Shown piece after piece: positions 27,633 through 38,148 of a DNA stretch of 64,000 nt. The notes below the pieces were generated by a model that worked only from the letters and a program-made list of their open reading frames with translations, was not told where the DNA came from and did not search any database. Position 1 is the first letter of the stretch. Each line of letters opens with the position of its first letter. Source of the stretch: SHZI01 sp031395645 (GTDB lineage Bacteria > Pseudomonadota > Gammaproteobacteria > Steroidobacterales > GCA-2729495); contig JANNJM010000098.1 in the NCBI GenBank assembly GCA_031395645.1, forward strand, positions 5,188 through 69,187, written 5' to 3'. Made by a program: the position numbers and the translations under genes.

Positions 27633-29146
27633 ACGAGACCGAGTTTCGCGGCGAGCCCGATGCGCTGAAGCTTGCCCGTCGCGCCCTTGGGAATTTCTTC
27701 GAGGAACAGGATTTTCCGCGGCACTTTCATGTCGGCGAGGCGTTCGCCCGCGAATTTACGCAATTCCCGCTCGGTCGCCTCCGTACCCGGCTTCAGCACG
27801 ACGGCCGCCGCGACCTCCTCGCCAAGCATTGGGTGAGGCATCGCAAACGTGACCACCTGGGCAACGGCCGGGTGATCCAGCAAGACCTCGTCCACTTCGC
27901 GCGGCGAGATTTTCTCGCCACCGCGGTTGATGATCTCCTTCAGCCGGCCAGTTAGGCGAAGATACCCGCTCTCGTCCAGCACACCCTGGTCACCGGTCCG
28001 GAACCAGCCCGCGCTGAACGCTGAGGCGTTGGCGTCTGGATTATTGCGATAGCCCGGCGTCACGTTTGGCCCCCGGATCACGATTTCGCCCACGTCACCC
28101 ATCGGCAGCAGTGCACCCTGATCATCCATGATCGCCACCTCGGGACCGGCAGCTATGCCGACGCTGCCTGCAAAGCGTCCGCGGGGCGGCAGAGGGTTGC
28201 TGGTCATCTGGTGGGCGGCTTCGGTCATGCCGTAGGCCTCCAGCAGGGGACATCCGAACGTGGCTTCCATGGCCGTCATGACCTGGGGCGGGAGCGACGC
28301 CGATGAGGACCGTATGAGGCGCAGTGGCACGGCCTCGATCGTCTCGCGATTGCGCTCCGCGCGCGCCAGGATGGCCTGGTGCATGGTCGGGACGGCGGTG
28401 TACCAGGTGGGCCGGATGTCGCGCAGCTGTGGGAAGAACTGCAGGGCATTGAAGCCGGGTGTACAGCACACGCTGGCGCCGACGTGCAGGGAACTCAGAA
28501 CAGCGGCAATCAGGCCGTGTATGTGGAACAGCGGCATCACCTGCAGGCAGCGGTCGACAGGCCCAAGGGCCAGGCTCAAGGCGATGTTCTCAGCAGATGC
28601 GCAGACATTGACGTGCGTGAGCGGAACGATCTTGGGCCGCGACGTGGTACCCGAAGTGTGCAACACCAGCGCCACGTCGCCGGCAGCGGCAGGACCCGGG
28701 CGACTAGCCTGGCCGGCTGCGCCGCGCAATGTGAACTGGCCGGCAGAGGCGCCGGAAAGCACTACGAGTTCCGCGACTGGAATACCGAGCCTCTGGGCCG
28801 CCGACACGGCAGCCGACACGCTGCCCGCCTCCACCACCAGCAACCGGGCCGCGAGGTCCTGCAGGTAGAACTCGAACTCGTCGGCGGTGTAGCCCGGATT
28901 CAGCGGTGCTGTAGTCGCCCCGGCAGCGATGGCCACAAAGGCCACGGCCATCTCCGGCCCATTTGGCAGCACGATAGCCACAGCATCGTCGCGACCGACA
29001 CCGAGTCCGTTGAGTGCACTGATCGTCGCTGTGACCTGCTCCCGGAGGGCGGCATAGGACAGGTCCGGCCGGCCGGGGGCGGAAATCGCCACCGCCGTCG
29101 GGGCACCGCGGGCGAGTAGTTCAATGATGGTATGCGGTCTGACCAT
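27629..29146 (-). CDS. AMP-dependent acyl-CoA synthetase (Pcs60/oxalate-CoA-ligase-like)
   Basis: ANL-superfamily ligase of 505 residues: VLHTSGTTSRPKIVPLTH (P-loop, about residue 162), YGMTEAAHQM (A5), GWFRTGDQGVLDESGYL (A7/A8) and KGATGKLQR with the C-terminal catalytic Lys. The TSGTTSRPK variant and overall length resemble the fungal/plant Pcs60/AAE3 oxalyl-CoA synthetases, but other carboxylic acid substrates are possible. The stop codon overlaps the panE start (ATGA). An ABC exporter pair lies upstream on the same strand. Confidence 0.82.
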   Translation of the reverse strand: MVRPHTIIELLARGAPTAVAISAPGRPDLSYAALREQVTATISALNGLGVGRDDAVAIVLPNGPEMAVAFVAIAAGATTAPLNPGYTADEFEFYLQDLAARLLVVEAGSVSAAVSAAQRLGIPVAELVVLSGASAGQFTLRGAAGQASRPGPAAAGDVALVLHTSGTTSRPKIVPLTHVNVCASAENIALSLALGPVDRCLQVMPLFHIHGLIAAVLSSLHVGASVCCTPGFNALQFFPQLRDIRPTWYTAVPTMHQAILARAERNRETIEAVPLRLIRSSSASLPPQVMTAMEATFGCPLLEAYGMTEAAHQMTSNPLPPRGRFAGSVGIAAGPEVAIMDDQGALLPMGDVGEIVIRGPNVTPGYRNNPDANASAFSAGWFRTGDQGVLDESGYLRLTGRLKEIINRGGEKISPREVDEVLLDHPAVAQVVTFAMPHPMLGEEVAAAVVLKPGTEATERELRKFAGERLADMKVPRKILFLEEIPKGATGKLQRIGLAAKLGLV

Positions 29147-29208
29147 GATCTATTTTGTCACGGGCCGCCGGGTCCGGGCCCAGCTAGTTTTCCCGGGCTC
29201 CCCTCCGC

Positions 29209-29994
29209 CTACCGGATCAATCGCCGCCGGATGAAGATCGTGGCCGCCACATAGCCCACGATCGCGTAGACGAGCAAAACGCCGGCATGCAGCCACGGAT
29301 CCGTCAGCGGCAATCCGGCGACCAGCGGCCGAATGAGCGCTATGGCGTGGGACAACGGCAGGATGTTCACGATCACCTGGGCGACAGGCGGCAGAGTCGC
29401 CACCGGATAGAACACGCCGCTGAAGATGAACATCGGGGTGATCAGCACGGTGGTGTAGTAGTTGAAGAAGTCGTAGCTGGGCGCAAAAGCTGCCGCCACG
29501 ATGGCGGGACCGGCGAAACACAGGCCAACCAGAAAGAAGACCGGAATCGCTGCAAGCGCGGACCAGCTGTGGATGGCCCCGAGCAGGGTTGCGACTATGA
29601 GAATCGGGATGGTGTTGAGTACTGATTTCGAAGCACACCACAGCGTCTCTCCCGCAACGATGTCATCCACCTGCAGCGGCGTCGCGAGAATCGCATCATA
29701 GGTCTGCTGGTGGGTCATGCGGGTGAACACCGAAAACATGCCCTCGAAAGACGCCACGTTCATCGCCGTGGCCGCCAGCAGGCCGGATGCAAGAAACGTG
29801 AAATAGGGAATGCCATTCACCTCGCCGATGAACTGCCCAAGACCGAAACCGAGGCCGAGCAGGTAGATCACCGGCTCACCAAAGGAGAAGGCCAGACTGG
29901 GCCCGAGAAGTTTGCGCCAGACCAGCGCGTTGCGAAGGACGATGACGAAGGCCGAGGCGCGGGGGTGCGGCAGCGCGGTGTCCAGGGTGGTCAT
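29209..29994 (-). CDS. ABC-2 type transporter permease (NodJ-like)
   Basis: Inner-membrane exporter subunit of 261 residues with about six hydrophobic segments. The NodJ/ABC-2 pattern is seen in FGEPVIYLLGLGFGLG (about 38-53), the TYDAILATPLQVDDIVAGE cytoplasmic loop (about 97-115) and a C-terminal MFIFSGVFYPV segment. It partners the ATP-binding gene just upstream (30025-30945). ATG 29994 has AGGA eight bases before it. A REP palindrome separates the two genes. The exported substrate is unknown; NodIJ relatives export lipo-oligosaccharides or polyketide-like drugs. Confidence 0.88.
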   Translation of the reverse strand: MTTLDTALPHPRASAFVIVLRNALVWRKLLGPSLAFSFGEPVIYLLGLGFGLGQFIGEVNGIPYFTFLASGLLAATAMNVASFEGMFSVFTRMTHQQTYDAILATPLQVDDIVAGETLWCASKSVLNTIPILIVATLLGAIHSWSALAAIPVFFLVGLCFAGPAIVAAAFAPSYDFFNYYTTVLITPMFIFSGVFYPVATLPPVAQVIVNILPLSHAIALIRPLVAGLPLTDPWLHAGVLLVYAIVGYVAATIFIRRRLIR

Positions 29995-30005
29995 GGGATT
30001 TTCCT

Positions 30006-30028
30006 GTCGCGGCTGAAGCCGCTCCTAC
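30006..30028. repeat. REP palindrome between the two ABC genes
   Basis: Reads on the minus strand as GTAGGAGCGGCTTCAGCCGC followed by GAC. The TAG of its GTAGGAG (30027-30025) is the stop codon of the ATP-binding subunit gene. Confidence 0.88.
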
Positions 30029-30945
30029 TCTCTCAGGTCGTGGCCAGTGAGCTTGAGAAACACGTCCTCAAGATTTGCCACCCGGTGCGTGTACTGCAGC
30101 TGGGGCGCAGTCTCGAGCCGGGCGAGCACGGGGCCCAGCTCCTGCGCATAGCAATAGTGCGTTTCACCGACACTCAGCACCCGCACGCCGGGCACGCCGT
30201 CGAACATGGGCAAGACATCAGCTGCCTCGCCCTGCAGCTCTATGACATGGGGTTCGACGTGCTCGCGAATCAGTCCCCGCGGTGAGCCCTGGGTGATGAT
30301 CCGGCCACGGTCGATCACGACCAGCTGATCGCACAGCCGCTCGGCCTCGTCCAGATAATGCGTCGTCAGCAACAGCGTCTTGCCAGTACTCTTAAGCTTG
30401 CGCAGCCGGGTCCAGATCAGGTGCCGCACCTGCGGATCAAGACCGGTCGTCGGCTCGTCCAGCATGATCAGTTCCGGATCGTTGATCAGCGCGCGGGCAA
30501 TCGACAGGCGGCGCTTCATGCCGCCGGAGAGTTCCCGCATCTTCGCGTCCTTGCGGTCACCCAGTTCGAGAAACCCCAGCAGCTCATCGATGCGATCGGC
30601 CACCTGCGCCGGCTTCAGTCCGAAATACCGCGCGTACATGCGGAGGTTTTCCACCACCGTGAAGTCCGGATCCTGATTGTCGCTCTGGGGCACCACGCCT
30701 GAGCGCGCCCGGATCTCGCGGATACCGGCAGGCACCGGCAGACCGAGCACGGACAGCGTTCCGGCAGTCAACGGCGACTGACCCAGGATCATGCGCAGCG
30801 TGGTGGTCTTGCCAGCCCCATTCGGCCCGAGGAAGCCGAAGCACCCGCCCCGCGGCACATCGAGATCGATGCCTCGTACGGCCTCGCGAGCACCAAAATG
30901 CTTGGTCAGGCCGCGGGCCACGATCACGGGGTCGGAAGGAGACAT
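30025..30945 (-). CDS. ABC transporter ATP-binding protein (NodI-like)
   Basis: 306-residue ATPase: Walker A GPNGAGKTTT (about residue 40), Q-loop VVPQSDN, signature LSGGMKRRLSIARAL, Walker B LIMLDEPTTGLDP and H-loop TTHYLDEAERL. The C-terminal 80 residues carry the NodI/DrrA-type extension (HVIELQGEA). It pairs with the ABC-2 permease downstream. The stop codon is provided by a REP palindrome, after which translation of the permease restarts 31 bases later. Confidence 0.92.
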   Translation of the reverse strand: MSPSDPVIVARGLTKHFGAREAVRGIDLDVPRGGCFGFLGPNGAGKTTTLRMILGQSPLTAGTLSVLGLPVPAGIREIRARSGVVPQSDNQDPDFTVVENLRMYARYFGLKPAQVADRIDELLGFLELGDRKDAKMRELSGGMKRRLSIARALINDPELIMLDEPTTGLDPQVRHLIWTRLRKLKSTGKTLLLTTHYLDEAERLCDQLVVIDRGRIITQGSPRGLIREHVEPHVIELQGEAADVLPMFDGVPGVRVLSVGETHYCYAQELGPVLARLETAPQLQYTHRVANLEDVFLKLTGHDLRE

Positions 30946-31001
30946 GTAATCACCATTATGAGATCAGGCCCACAGACTGGCCGGGGCCGCGAGCCTACGT
31001 T

Positions 31002-31478
31002 ATGTCAGAGACTCTGGGCACCACAATTATGTCAAACGACCTGATGATCGTCCTGGCCACGGCGAGCGCCGCCGCGCTAATCGGTGGTGGCCTCGTGGCG
31101 TGGGTTAGCGCACGCCAGTGGCCAGTGGCAGATCTGGCCGCAGAAGATCGCGGCGAGCTTGAATCCATAGAGCTGCGCGAGACCGCCGATCAGTGCCGAC
31201 AGGAAAGTCGCGCGGCGGAACAGCAGCTCTCTACCCAGCGTGCCGAACTCGAAAACGCCCTGACCCACATCGGCACGCTGGAGGACCAGGTGGCCGCCTA
31301 CCTCCGTCAGTACGCCCAGGCCAAGAACGCCCTCAAAGCGGAAATCCGCCAGAAAAGCCAGCTCAGCACCGAGCTGGCTGCAGCAAGTGCGCAGATCCAG
31401 TCGCTGCGTGGACGGGTGGAAGAACTGGAGATGGAGCGCAACGCCATTACGGGCTCGCTCCGCCGCCTCAGCGCCTGA
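31002..31478 (+). CDS. Unknown membrane-anchored coiled-coil protein
   Basis: 158 residues. One transmembrane helix near the N-terminus (LATASAAALIGGGLVAW), then a long charged Ala/Glu/Gln-rich helix (about 50-150) with heptad-like spacing that should form a coiled coil. No catalytic motif. It lies alone between the divergent ABC genes and lon, in the same direction as lon. Starts at ATG 31002 or 31029; neither has a clear ribosome binding site. I do not recognise the family. Confidence 0.65.
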   Translation: MSETLGTTIMSNDLMIVLATASAAALIGGGLVAWVSARQWPVADLAAEDRGELESIELRETADQCRQESRAAEQQLSTQRAELENALTHIGTLEDQVAAYLRQYAQAKNALKAEIRQKSQLSTELAAASAQIQSLRGRVEELEMERNAITGSLRRLSA

Positions 31479-31517
31479 AGCTTGCTGCCACACCGCAAAC
31501 CCGCCGCACCATCGACA

Positions 31518-31544
31518 TTGAATTCCGGATTGGCGGCCTCATTT
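31518..31544 (+). promoter_or_regulatory. Heat-shock (sigma32-like) promoter candidate for lon
   Basis: TTGAA (31518-31522), 14 bases, then CCTCATTT (31537-31544), seven of eight matches to the sigma32 -10 CCCCATNT. It lies 28 bases before the lon ATG. lon is a classic sigma32 target. Confidence 0.5.
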
Positions 31545-31572
31545 AGCTAGCTGGCATTACCCCTGTGGGCGG

Positions 31573-33948
<2,376 letters not shown>

Positions 33949-33988
33949 GAGTCGTCCTCGCGTCCTGCAACCATCAATCCGGCCAGAG

Positions 33989-34203
33989 CATAGGACAAAA
34001 AAAGCCCGTGCCGGTAGCTGTTGCCGAGCTGAGCAGGGCACCGGGCCGTCGAGGCCAGCGGTGAGGGCGCGCCAGCTGTCGGTAGCCGGACCCTGAATGG
34101 CCCTCTTCCCAACACTTTCTCGCACTGCACACCCCCTTGGGCGCAGCGCCGCCTCGCCGGTCAGCACCCGACAGCTCAGTCTGACGTCCGGATCCAGCCC
34201 CGC
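33989..34203. repeat. 215-bp direct repeat, copy 1
   Basis: Aligned without gaps to 35871-36085 (offset 1882) with seven mismatches that I counted by eye, about 97% identity. Each copy carries a long hairpin near its left end. The two copies flank the SGNH-hydrolase gene. Confidence 0.9.
33997..34046 (-). terminator. Intrinsic-terminator-like hairpin at the end of repeat copy 1
   Basis: On the minus strand GCCC.GTGCC-type arms (34046-34037 with 34012-34004) with an inner AGCT/AGCT pairing form a stem followed by seven T. In copy 2 the same stem is kept but the T run is interrupted. Confidence 0.5.
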
Positions 34204-34516
34204 TCCAGAGCGCCCGGCGGCGGACCCCGCACCTCGGGCCGCTGCCCGGGGCACCCGCGGTCCCGGACCCGGGCCCGGTCCTCTCGACGTGCGTCCCCGG
34301 GATCCCGGCGCAGGCGCGCGAGCAGGTCCAGCGGCGATTCGTGCGGCTCGAGTCCGCAGACGCGACGCGGGGCTTCGGGTTGGGCCTGTCGATTGCCGCC
34401 GCGGCAGCTAACCTGCATGCTGGAGAGGTTCAGCGCGAGGAGGCGACTCCTGGCCTCCGGGTGTGCCTCACGCATCTCGTTGGGGATGTCGTGAGCACGG
34501 AAGGGGATCATCCCAA

Positions 34517-35719
34517 GTGAACAAAACGCGGATCGCGAACAAACCCTGGCTCGGGAAGCTGGTCAACTGGCTCCTCCTGCCGGTCGGCGCGGTGGTCGTC
34601 ACATTGATCCTGGCCGAGGGCGTGCTGCGCCTGGCCAAGGTCTCCTTTCCCGTCTTCGACACCTACGACGATCTGCGGGGGGTGGCGTTGAGACCCGGCA
34701 AGGAGGGCTGGTACCAGAAGGAAGGCAAGGCCTTCCTGCGGATCAACAGCCTTGGCTACCGCGACAACGAACACGAGGTTGCCAAGCCGGCAGGGACATA
34801 CCGTATCGCGGTGCTGGGCGATTCGTTCACCGAGGCGCGGCAGGTGGCTCTGGAGGATACATTCCCGAGCCTGCTGGGTCAGGAGCTCGGCACGTGTGCG
34901 GGCCTCAGCGGCAGGAGGGTTGAGGTCCTGAACTTCGGCGTAGGCGGCTACGGCACCGCCCAGCAGCTTCTCACCTTGCGCAAGGATGCCCTGAGGTTTG
35001 CCCCCGACCTGGTCCTGCTGGCGTTCTTTCCCGGGAATGACCTCCAGGACAATTCCAGGGAACTGACCCTGGCCGAGGGCTGGAAGATACCCAAGCCCTT
35101 CTATGTGCATTCCGACGGCAAGCTGGTTCTGGACCAGAGGTTCCGCCAGTCCCGCTGGCGCCAGCTTCTCTACGAGGGCGTGCACCACTTCAGGCTGTTG
35201 GAGGTCGTCAACGAAGCACGGCGGGCCTGGGTTGTGCGGAAGGAACTGGCTGCCGCGGGTGCCGGGGGCGACAAACCTGAGCCGGCCACTGCGGGCGGAA
35301 TCTATGCGCCACCGAAGGATGCGGCCTGGCGGGAAGCCTGGCTCATAACGGAGGAGTTACTCGAGCAGATGCATCAGGAAGTAGCGCGGAGCGCCGCCCG
35401 CTTCGTGGCGACTACGATCCCGATGCCGCCCCAGGTGTATCCGGACCCGGCTGCGCGCGAGGCAGTCGAGCGCCGCCTCGGCGTCCTGGACCTGTTCTAT
35501 GCCGACCGCACGCTCAGAGCGCTCGGGCGGAAGTACGGCTATCCGGTCATCAGCCTCGCGGAGCCGCTGCAGCGGCTCGCGACCGCGAAGCGCATCTACC
35601 TGCACGGCTTCAGGAATTCGGTGATGGGAGAAGGCCACTGGAACGAAGCGGGCCACCGGGAGGGGGCGAAGATCCTGGCCAAGGAAATCTGCAGGAAGGT
35701 ACTTTCGCCCGGGTCCTGA
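34517..35719 (+). CDS. SGNH/GDSL-type hydrolase with N-terminal membrane anchor
   Basis: 400-residue protein with one transmembrane helix (about 14-35), then an SGNH fold: AVLGDSFTEA (nucleophile Ser, about residue 103), FGVGGYGTAQQ, FFPGNDLQDN (Asn block) and a C-terminal HWNEAGH carrying the catalytic His. AlgX/AlgJ-like and exopolysaccharide esterase or acetyltransferase families share this plan, so a surface-polysaccharide role is plausible. GTG 34517 follows GGAAGGGG. The gene lies between the two copies of the 215-bp repeat and near a transposase remnant, suggesting it is an acquired cargo gene. Confidence 0.75.
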   Translation: MNKTRIANKPWLGKLVNWLLLPVGAVVVTLILAEGVLRLAKVSFPVFDTYDDLRGVALRPGKEGWYQKEGKAFLRINSLGYRDNEHEVAKPAGTYRIAVLGDSFTEARQVALEDTFPSLLGQELGTCAGLSGRRVEVLNFGVGGYGTAQQLLTLRKDALRFAPDLVLLAFFPGNDLQDNSRELTLAEGWKIPKPFYVHSDGKLVLDQRFRQSRWRQLLYEGVHHFRLLEVVNEARRAWVVRKELAAAGAGGDKPEPATAGGIYAPPKDAAWREAWLITEELLEQMHQEVARSAARFVATTIPMPPQVYPDPAAREAVERRLGVLDLFYADRTLRALGRKYGYPVISLAEPLQRLATAKRIYLHGFRNSVMGEGHWNEAGHREGAKILAKEICRKVLSPGS

Positions 35720-35870
35720 TGACGCCGGATCGCGGTGGCTCCCCAGGAAAGCCAGGTGGACTTTTCCTTCTCCTCTCAACGTGACCCGTCTTTTTCGCCG
35801 AGCAACTGACCCACCGGATAATCCGCCGGCTCGCCGGCCGCAGGCCCATCCCGTCGAAGCCGCGATTGGG

Positions 35871-36085
35871 CACAGGATAAACAAAGCCCGTGCCGGTAGC
35901 TGTTGCCGAGCTGAGCAGGGCACCGGGCCGTCGCGGCCAGCGGTGAGCGCGCGCCAGCTGTCGGTAGCCGAACCCTGAATGGCCCTCTTCCCAACACTTT
36001 CTCGCACTGCACACCCCCTTGGGCCCAGCGCCGCCTCGCCGGTCAGCACCCGACAGCTCAGTCTGACGTCCGGATCCAGCCCCGC
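35871..36085. repeat. 215-bp direct repeat, copy 2
   Basis: Same orientation as copy 1 (33989-34203), about 97% identical, no gaps. It directly abuts the C-terminal side of an IS91-type transposase fragment, hinting that the repeat is the tail end of that element. Confidence 0.9.
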
Positions 36086-36313
36086 CCCGCCCCGGCGGCG
36101 TGACCTTCGCTCGCCCGCGACTGTGCGGCGCGAACACGCCGTGGTAGCGGGTCAGGTGCACCCGCGGGGTCGGCTTAAGGTCCGCGAGACGCGCGATGAA
36201 ATCCAGCGGTGCGAAGACCACGTGGGTGGTGCCGTCCCGGTAGGGCCTTCCCAGCGCCTCGCCGAGTTGCGCAACTGGATTGAGCTTCAGGGGCTGAAAC
36301 GTCAGCCGGCCTT
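36086..36313 (-). pseudogene. IS91-family (Y2) transposase fragment
   Basis: A minus-strand frame encodes PYRDGTTHVVFAPLDFIARL, then PRVHLTRYHGVFAPHSRGRA and KVTPPGRGG. This is the conserved C-terminal block of IS91/IS801-type rolling-circle transposases. The frame meets a stop on the N-terminal side at about 36316 and runs without its normal C-terminus into the 215-bp repeat, so only about 75 residues of a roughly 400-residue protein remain. Confidence 0.75.
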
Positions 36314-36326
36314 AAGAACGCGTCCG

Positions 36327-36545
36327 TCAGGCCGCTGCAGTCTCCACTTTGCCCGGCATACCGGCCAGCAGTAACTGCTGCAGTTCAACCTTCAGGCTGG
36401 CCCCCTCGATCTCGATGCCGACCAGTCGGCTCTGCGCATCGAAGTCGAGGACCACTCCATCCGCCACCTCCTCGCTGTCAGCGCTGGGGCGGTCGGCAAG
36501 TCCGATGTAGAGGGTGTCAGTATCCGGAAAGTAATTGATTTTCAT
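36327..36545 (-). CDS. DUF2283 domain protein
   Basis: 72-residue protein with the DUF2283 pattern MKINYFPDTDTLYIGLADRP, then VLDFDAQSRLVGIEIEGAS. The function is unknown; members are often encoded beside a small partner in toxin-antitoxin-like pairs. It overlaps the upstream gene by ATGA (36545-36542), so translation is coupled. Its end is 14 bases from the transposase remnant. Confidence 0.85.
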   Translation of the reverse strand: MKINYFPDTDTLYIGLADRPSADSEEVADGVVLDFDAQSRLVGIEIEGASLKVELQQLLLAGMPGKVETAAA

Positions 36546-36826
36546 GTTCTGTACCCCCGGTCGAGGAAGGCATTGTGAATGGTGACTCTATCCTCAAGCG
36601 TTACCACCCTCAAGCAACGACCACCCAGCTCGCTGATTGGCCCCCAGAATCGCCAGCGGCCGTTGGCCTGCTGCAGGGCGCGCGTCGAACCCTCAACAAC
36701 TTGAATGCACCACGCAAGACGAATATACGGTCTGTCGCGACAGACACGTTTCTCGAAATAGGGCGTGTACGAATATGCCGGCACCCGTGAAGCGTGTCGC
36801 GGCCACGTGATTCTTTCAGCCCGCAA
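36542..36826 (-). CDS. Small conserved partner of the DUF2283 protein
   Basis: Up to 94 residues, with YFEKRVCRDRPYIRLAWC, then RWRFWGPISELGGRCLRVVT and IHNAFLDRGYR. Proteins of this pattern are commonly paired with DUF2283, and the overall shape (short, ending in a beta strand with His-Asn) is like DUF4258-type RNase-toxin candidates, but I cannot prove this. The start is a TTG at 36826 or an internal GTG (about 36788); no strong Shine-Dalgarno. Coupled to the DUF2283 gene by a 4-base overlap. Confidence 0.65.
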   Translation of the reverse strand: MRAERITWPRHASRVPAYSYTPYFEKRVCRDRPYIRLAWCIQVVEGSTRALQQANGRWRFWGPISELGGRCLRVVTLEDRVTIHNAFLDRGYRT

Positions 36827-36927
36827 ATCCGGTGATTACCAGCGGATCAGTCGCGTTGGCTGAACCTGCATAAAATGTGCAGAAACGCCAGTTTCCCCGC
36901 CTATCGCCACGGGGTAGCCTGTGCCCC

Positions 36928-37251
36928 ATGGACTATCTCTACTCCCTGTATGATGCCCTCGTCAGCATTAATGTCCCGAACGACAAAGCTCGGGCCGTGA
37001 TTGATGCCATGGAGCGCGATATGGGCACGACAATCGCCACCAAGGTGGACCTGCAGATGCTTCGCCATGAGCTGGTGGCGATGATTGGCAATCTGGCCAC
37101 CCGTGAAGAGGCTCAGGACATCAGGTCCGACATCGCTCTGGTGCGCAAGGACATGGAGATTCTCTCTACGTCGATGACCGTGCGCCTGGGGTCTATGTTG
37201 ATCGTCGCATTGGGCGTGCTGTTTGCTGCGCTGAAGTTATTCTTGACCTGA
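36928..37251 (+). CDS. Small DUF1640-like coiled-coil membrane protein
   Basis: 107 residues. N-terminal YLYSLYDALVSINVPNDKAR and a following amphipathic helix resemble CCDC90/DUF1640 proteins, then a coiled coil with Asp/Arg heptads (about 45-80) and one C-terminal transmembrane helix (MLIVALGVLFAALKLFL). The function is unknown; such proteins are often found near mobile or toxin genes. ATG 36928 fits the family N-terminus; a start at 36877 would add 17 residues. Confidence 0.65.
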   Translation: MDYLYSLYDALVSINVPNDKARAVIDAMERDMGTTIATKVDLQMLRHELVAMIGNLATREEAQDIRSDIALVRKDMEILSTSMTVRLGSMLIVALGVLFAALKLFLT

Positions 37252-37356
37252 GCATGCGCACCGCGGGTTCGCTACGCGGTCTCCCGGTACAAAACCACAC
37301 CCGAAGGCCTGGCAGACGAGCTAGGATTTAGCTGTCATTGCTGGAGTACCGCGCCA

Positions 37357-38148
37357 ATGAATACCGTATGCCCTGCTCTGTCAGCCCTTGCGACCGGCCT
37401 GCTTTTCGCTGCCATGACCATGGCCGCCGACGGCCCCCCGGCCATCGGCAAGCCCAAGACCCCGCCAACCCCCGAAGCCTTCTACGAGCACACCGGCTTC
37501 GAGGGCCGGGAGCAGGTGCTTACGGACGCAGTCGTCAAGGCGGTCCGCGAGGCCAAGCCTAGCAACGGCGAGACCGTGAATTTCACGCCCGCCCAGCAGC
37601 GGATGCTCGGCCTGGCAGTCGCTAAGGCCATCAAAACGATCAGCAACGACACCCCCTATCAGCACGAGATGAACGACGCGCTGATCAAGGCTCAACTCAC
37701 CACCATCCAGTTCGCCAAGGACAACGGGATGCTGAAGGAGCTGGTTGACCACGAGGTAAAGACCCAGAGCTTCATGATTGTCCGGGTGGGCAACATGATC
37801 AGAAACGGCGGCAGTCCCGAACTGGCGACGATTGCCCTGACGGAGCGCACGGCGTGCTTCTACCAGCTGGTCCAGGAATACAAGCGTACCGGGACCACCA
37901 TGCGCTGGAAGTCGCCCTACGGGAATGTGCTCGCCGTGAGCCGCCCGATTGGCCAGCACAACCTGACCGAGCAGGAAGTCTATGAGGTCTACACCGCGCC
38001 GCTGATGCAGAAGCAGGCCGAAGTGATGGGGATGGAGCTGGATATCTCCCCGTGGCAGGCTGACGGCTGGGTCACGATGACCATCAGGGCGCCGGCAGGT
38101 GCGGTTGTAGGAGCGCCTTCAGGCGCGATCGGTATGGATCGCGGCTGA
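37357..38148 (+). CDS. Unknown secreted protein with REP-encoded C-terminus
   Basis: 263 residues with a signal peptide (ALSALATGLLFAAMTMAADG, cleavage near AMA-A). The mature part is helical and rich in Lys/Glu/Thr with no motif I recognise. The last 13 or so residues (VVGAPSGAIGMDRG) are translated from an inverted pair of REP palindromes, and the stop TGA is inside the second REP. The ancestral protein probably ended near TMTIRAPAG. Confidence 0.6.
   Translation: MNTVCPALSALATGLLFAAMTMAADGPPAIGKPKTPPTPEAFYEHTGFEGREQVLTDAVVKAVREAKPSNGETVNFTPAQQRMLGLAVAKAIKTISNDTPYQHEMNDALIKAQLTTIQFAKDNGMLKELVDHEVKTQSFMIVRVGNMIRNGGSPELATIALTERTACFYQLVQEYKRTGTTMRWKSPYGNVLAVSRPIGQHNLTEQEVYEVYTAPLMQKQAEVMGMELDISPWQADGWVTMTIRAPAGAVVGAPSGAIGMDRG

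Larger units (their letters stand above)
33949..34516. other. Accessory gap after lon: repeat copy 1 plus very GC-rich sequence
   Basis: Positions 33989-34203 are copy 1 of a 215-bp direct repeat. 34204-34516 is very GC-rich; a minus-strand frame here (starting at 34511) encodes an Arg-rich sequence I cannot match to any family, and it is probably non-coding or relic sequence. Confidence 0.5.
35720..36326. other. Accessory gap: repeat copy 2 and IS91-type remnant
   Basis: 607 bases without an intact gene. 35720-35870 has nothing recognisable, 35871-36085 is repeat copy 2, and 36086-36313 (minus strand) is a fragment of an IS91-family transposase. Open frames on the minus strand through the repeat are not credible genes. 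Confidence 0.6.

Noticed and set aside
33989..34203. Group II intron or integron attC site as an explanation of the 215-bp repeat
   Set aside because: No domain V signature and no GTTRRRY/RYYYAAC core sites could be found; left as unclassified repeat.
34176..34511. Minus-strand Arg-rich frame beside repeat copy 1 as a second transposase remnant
   Set aside because: Only a short PLDLLARL resembles the transposase block and nothing around it aligns; not enough to call.
35357..36049. Minus-strand frame through repeat copy 2 and the SGNH gene
   Set aside because: It is antisense to a gene with clear SGNH motifs and has no family features.
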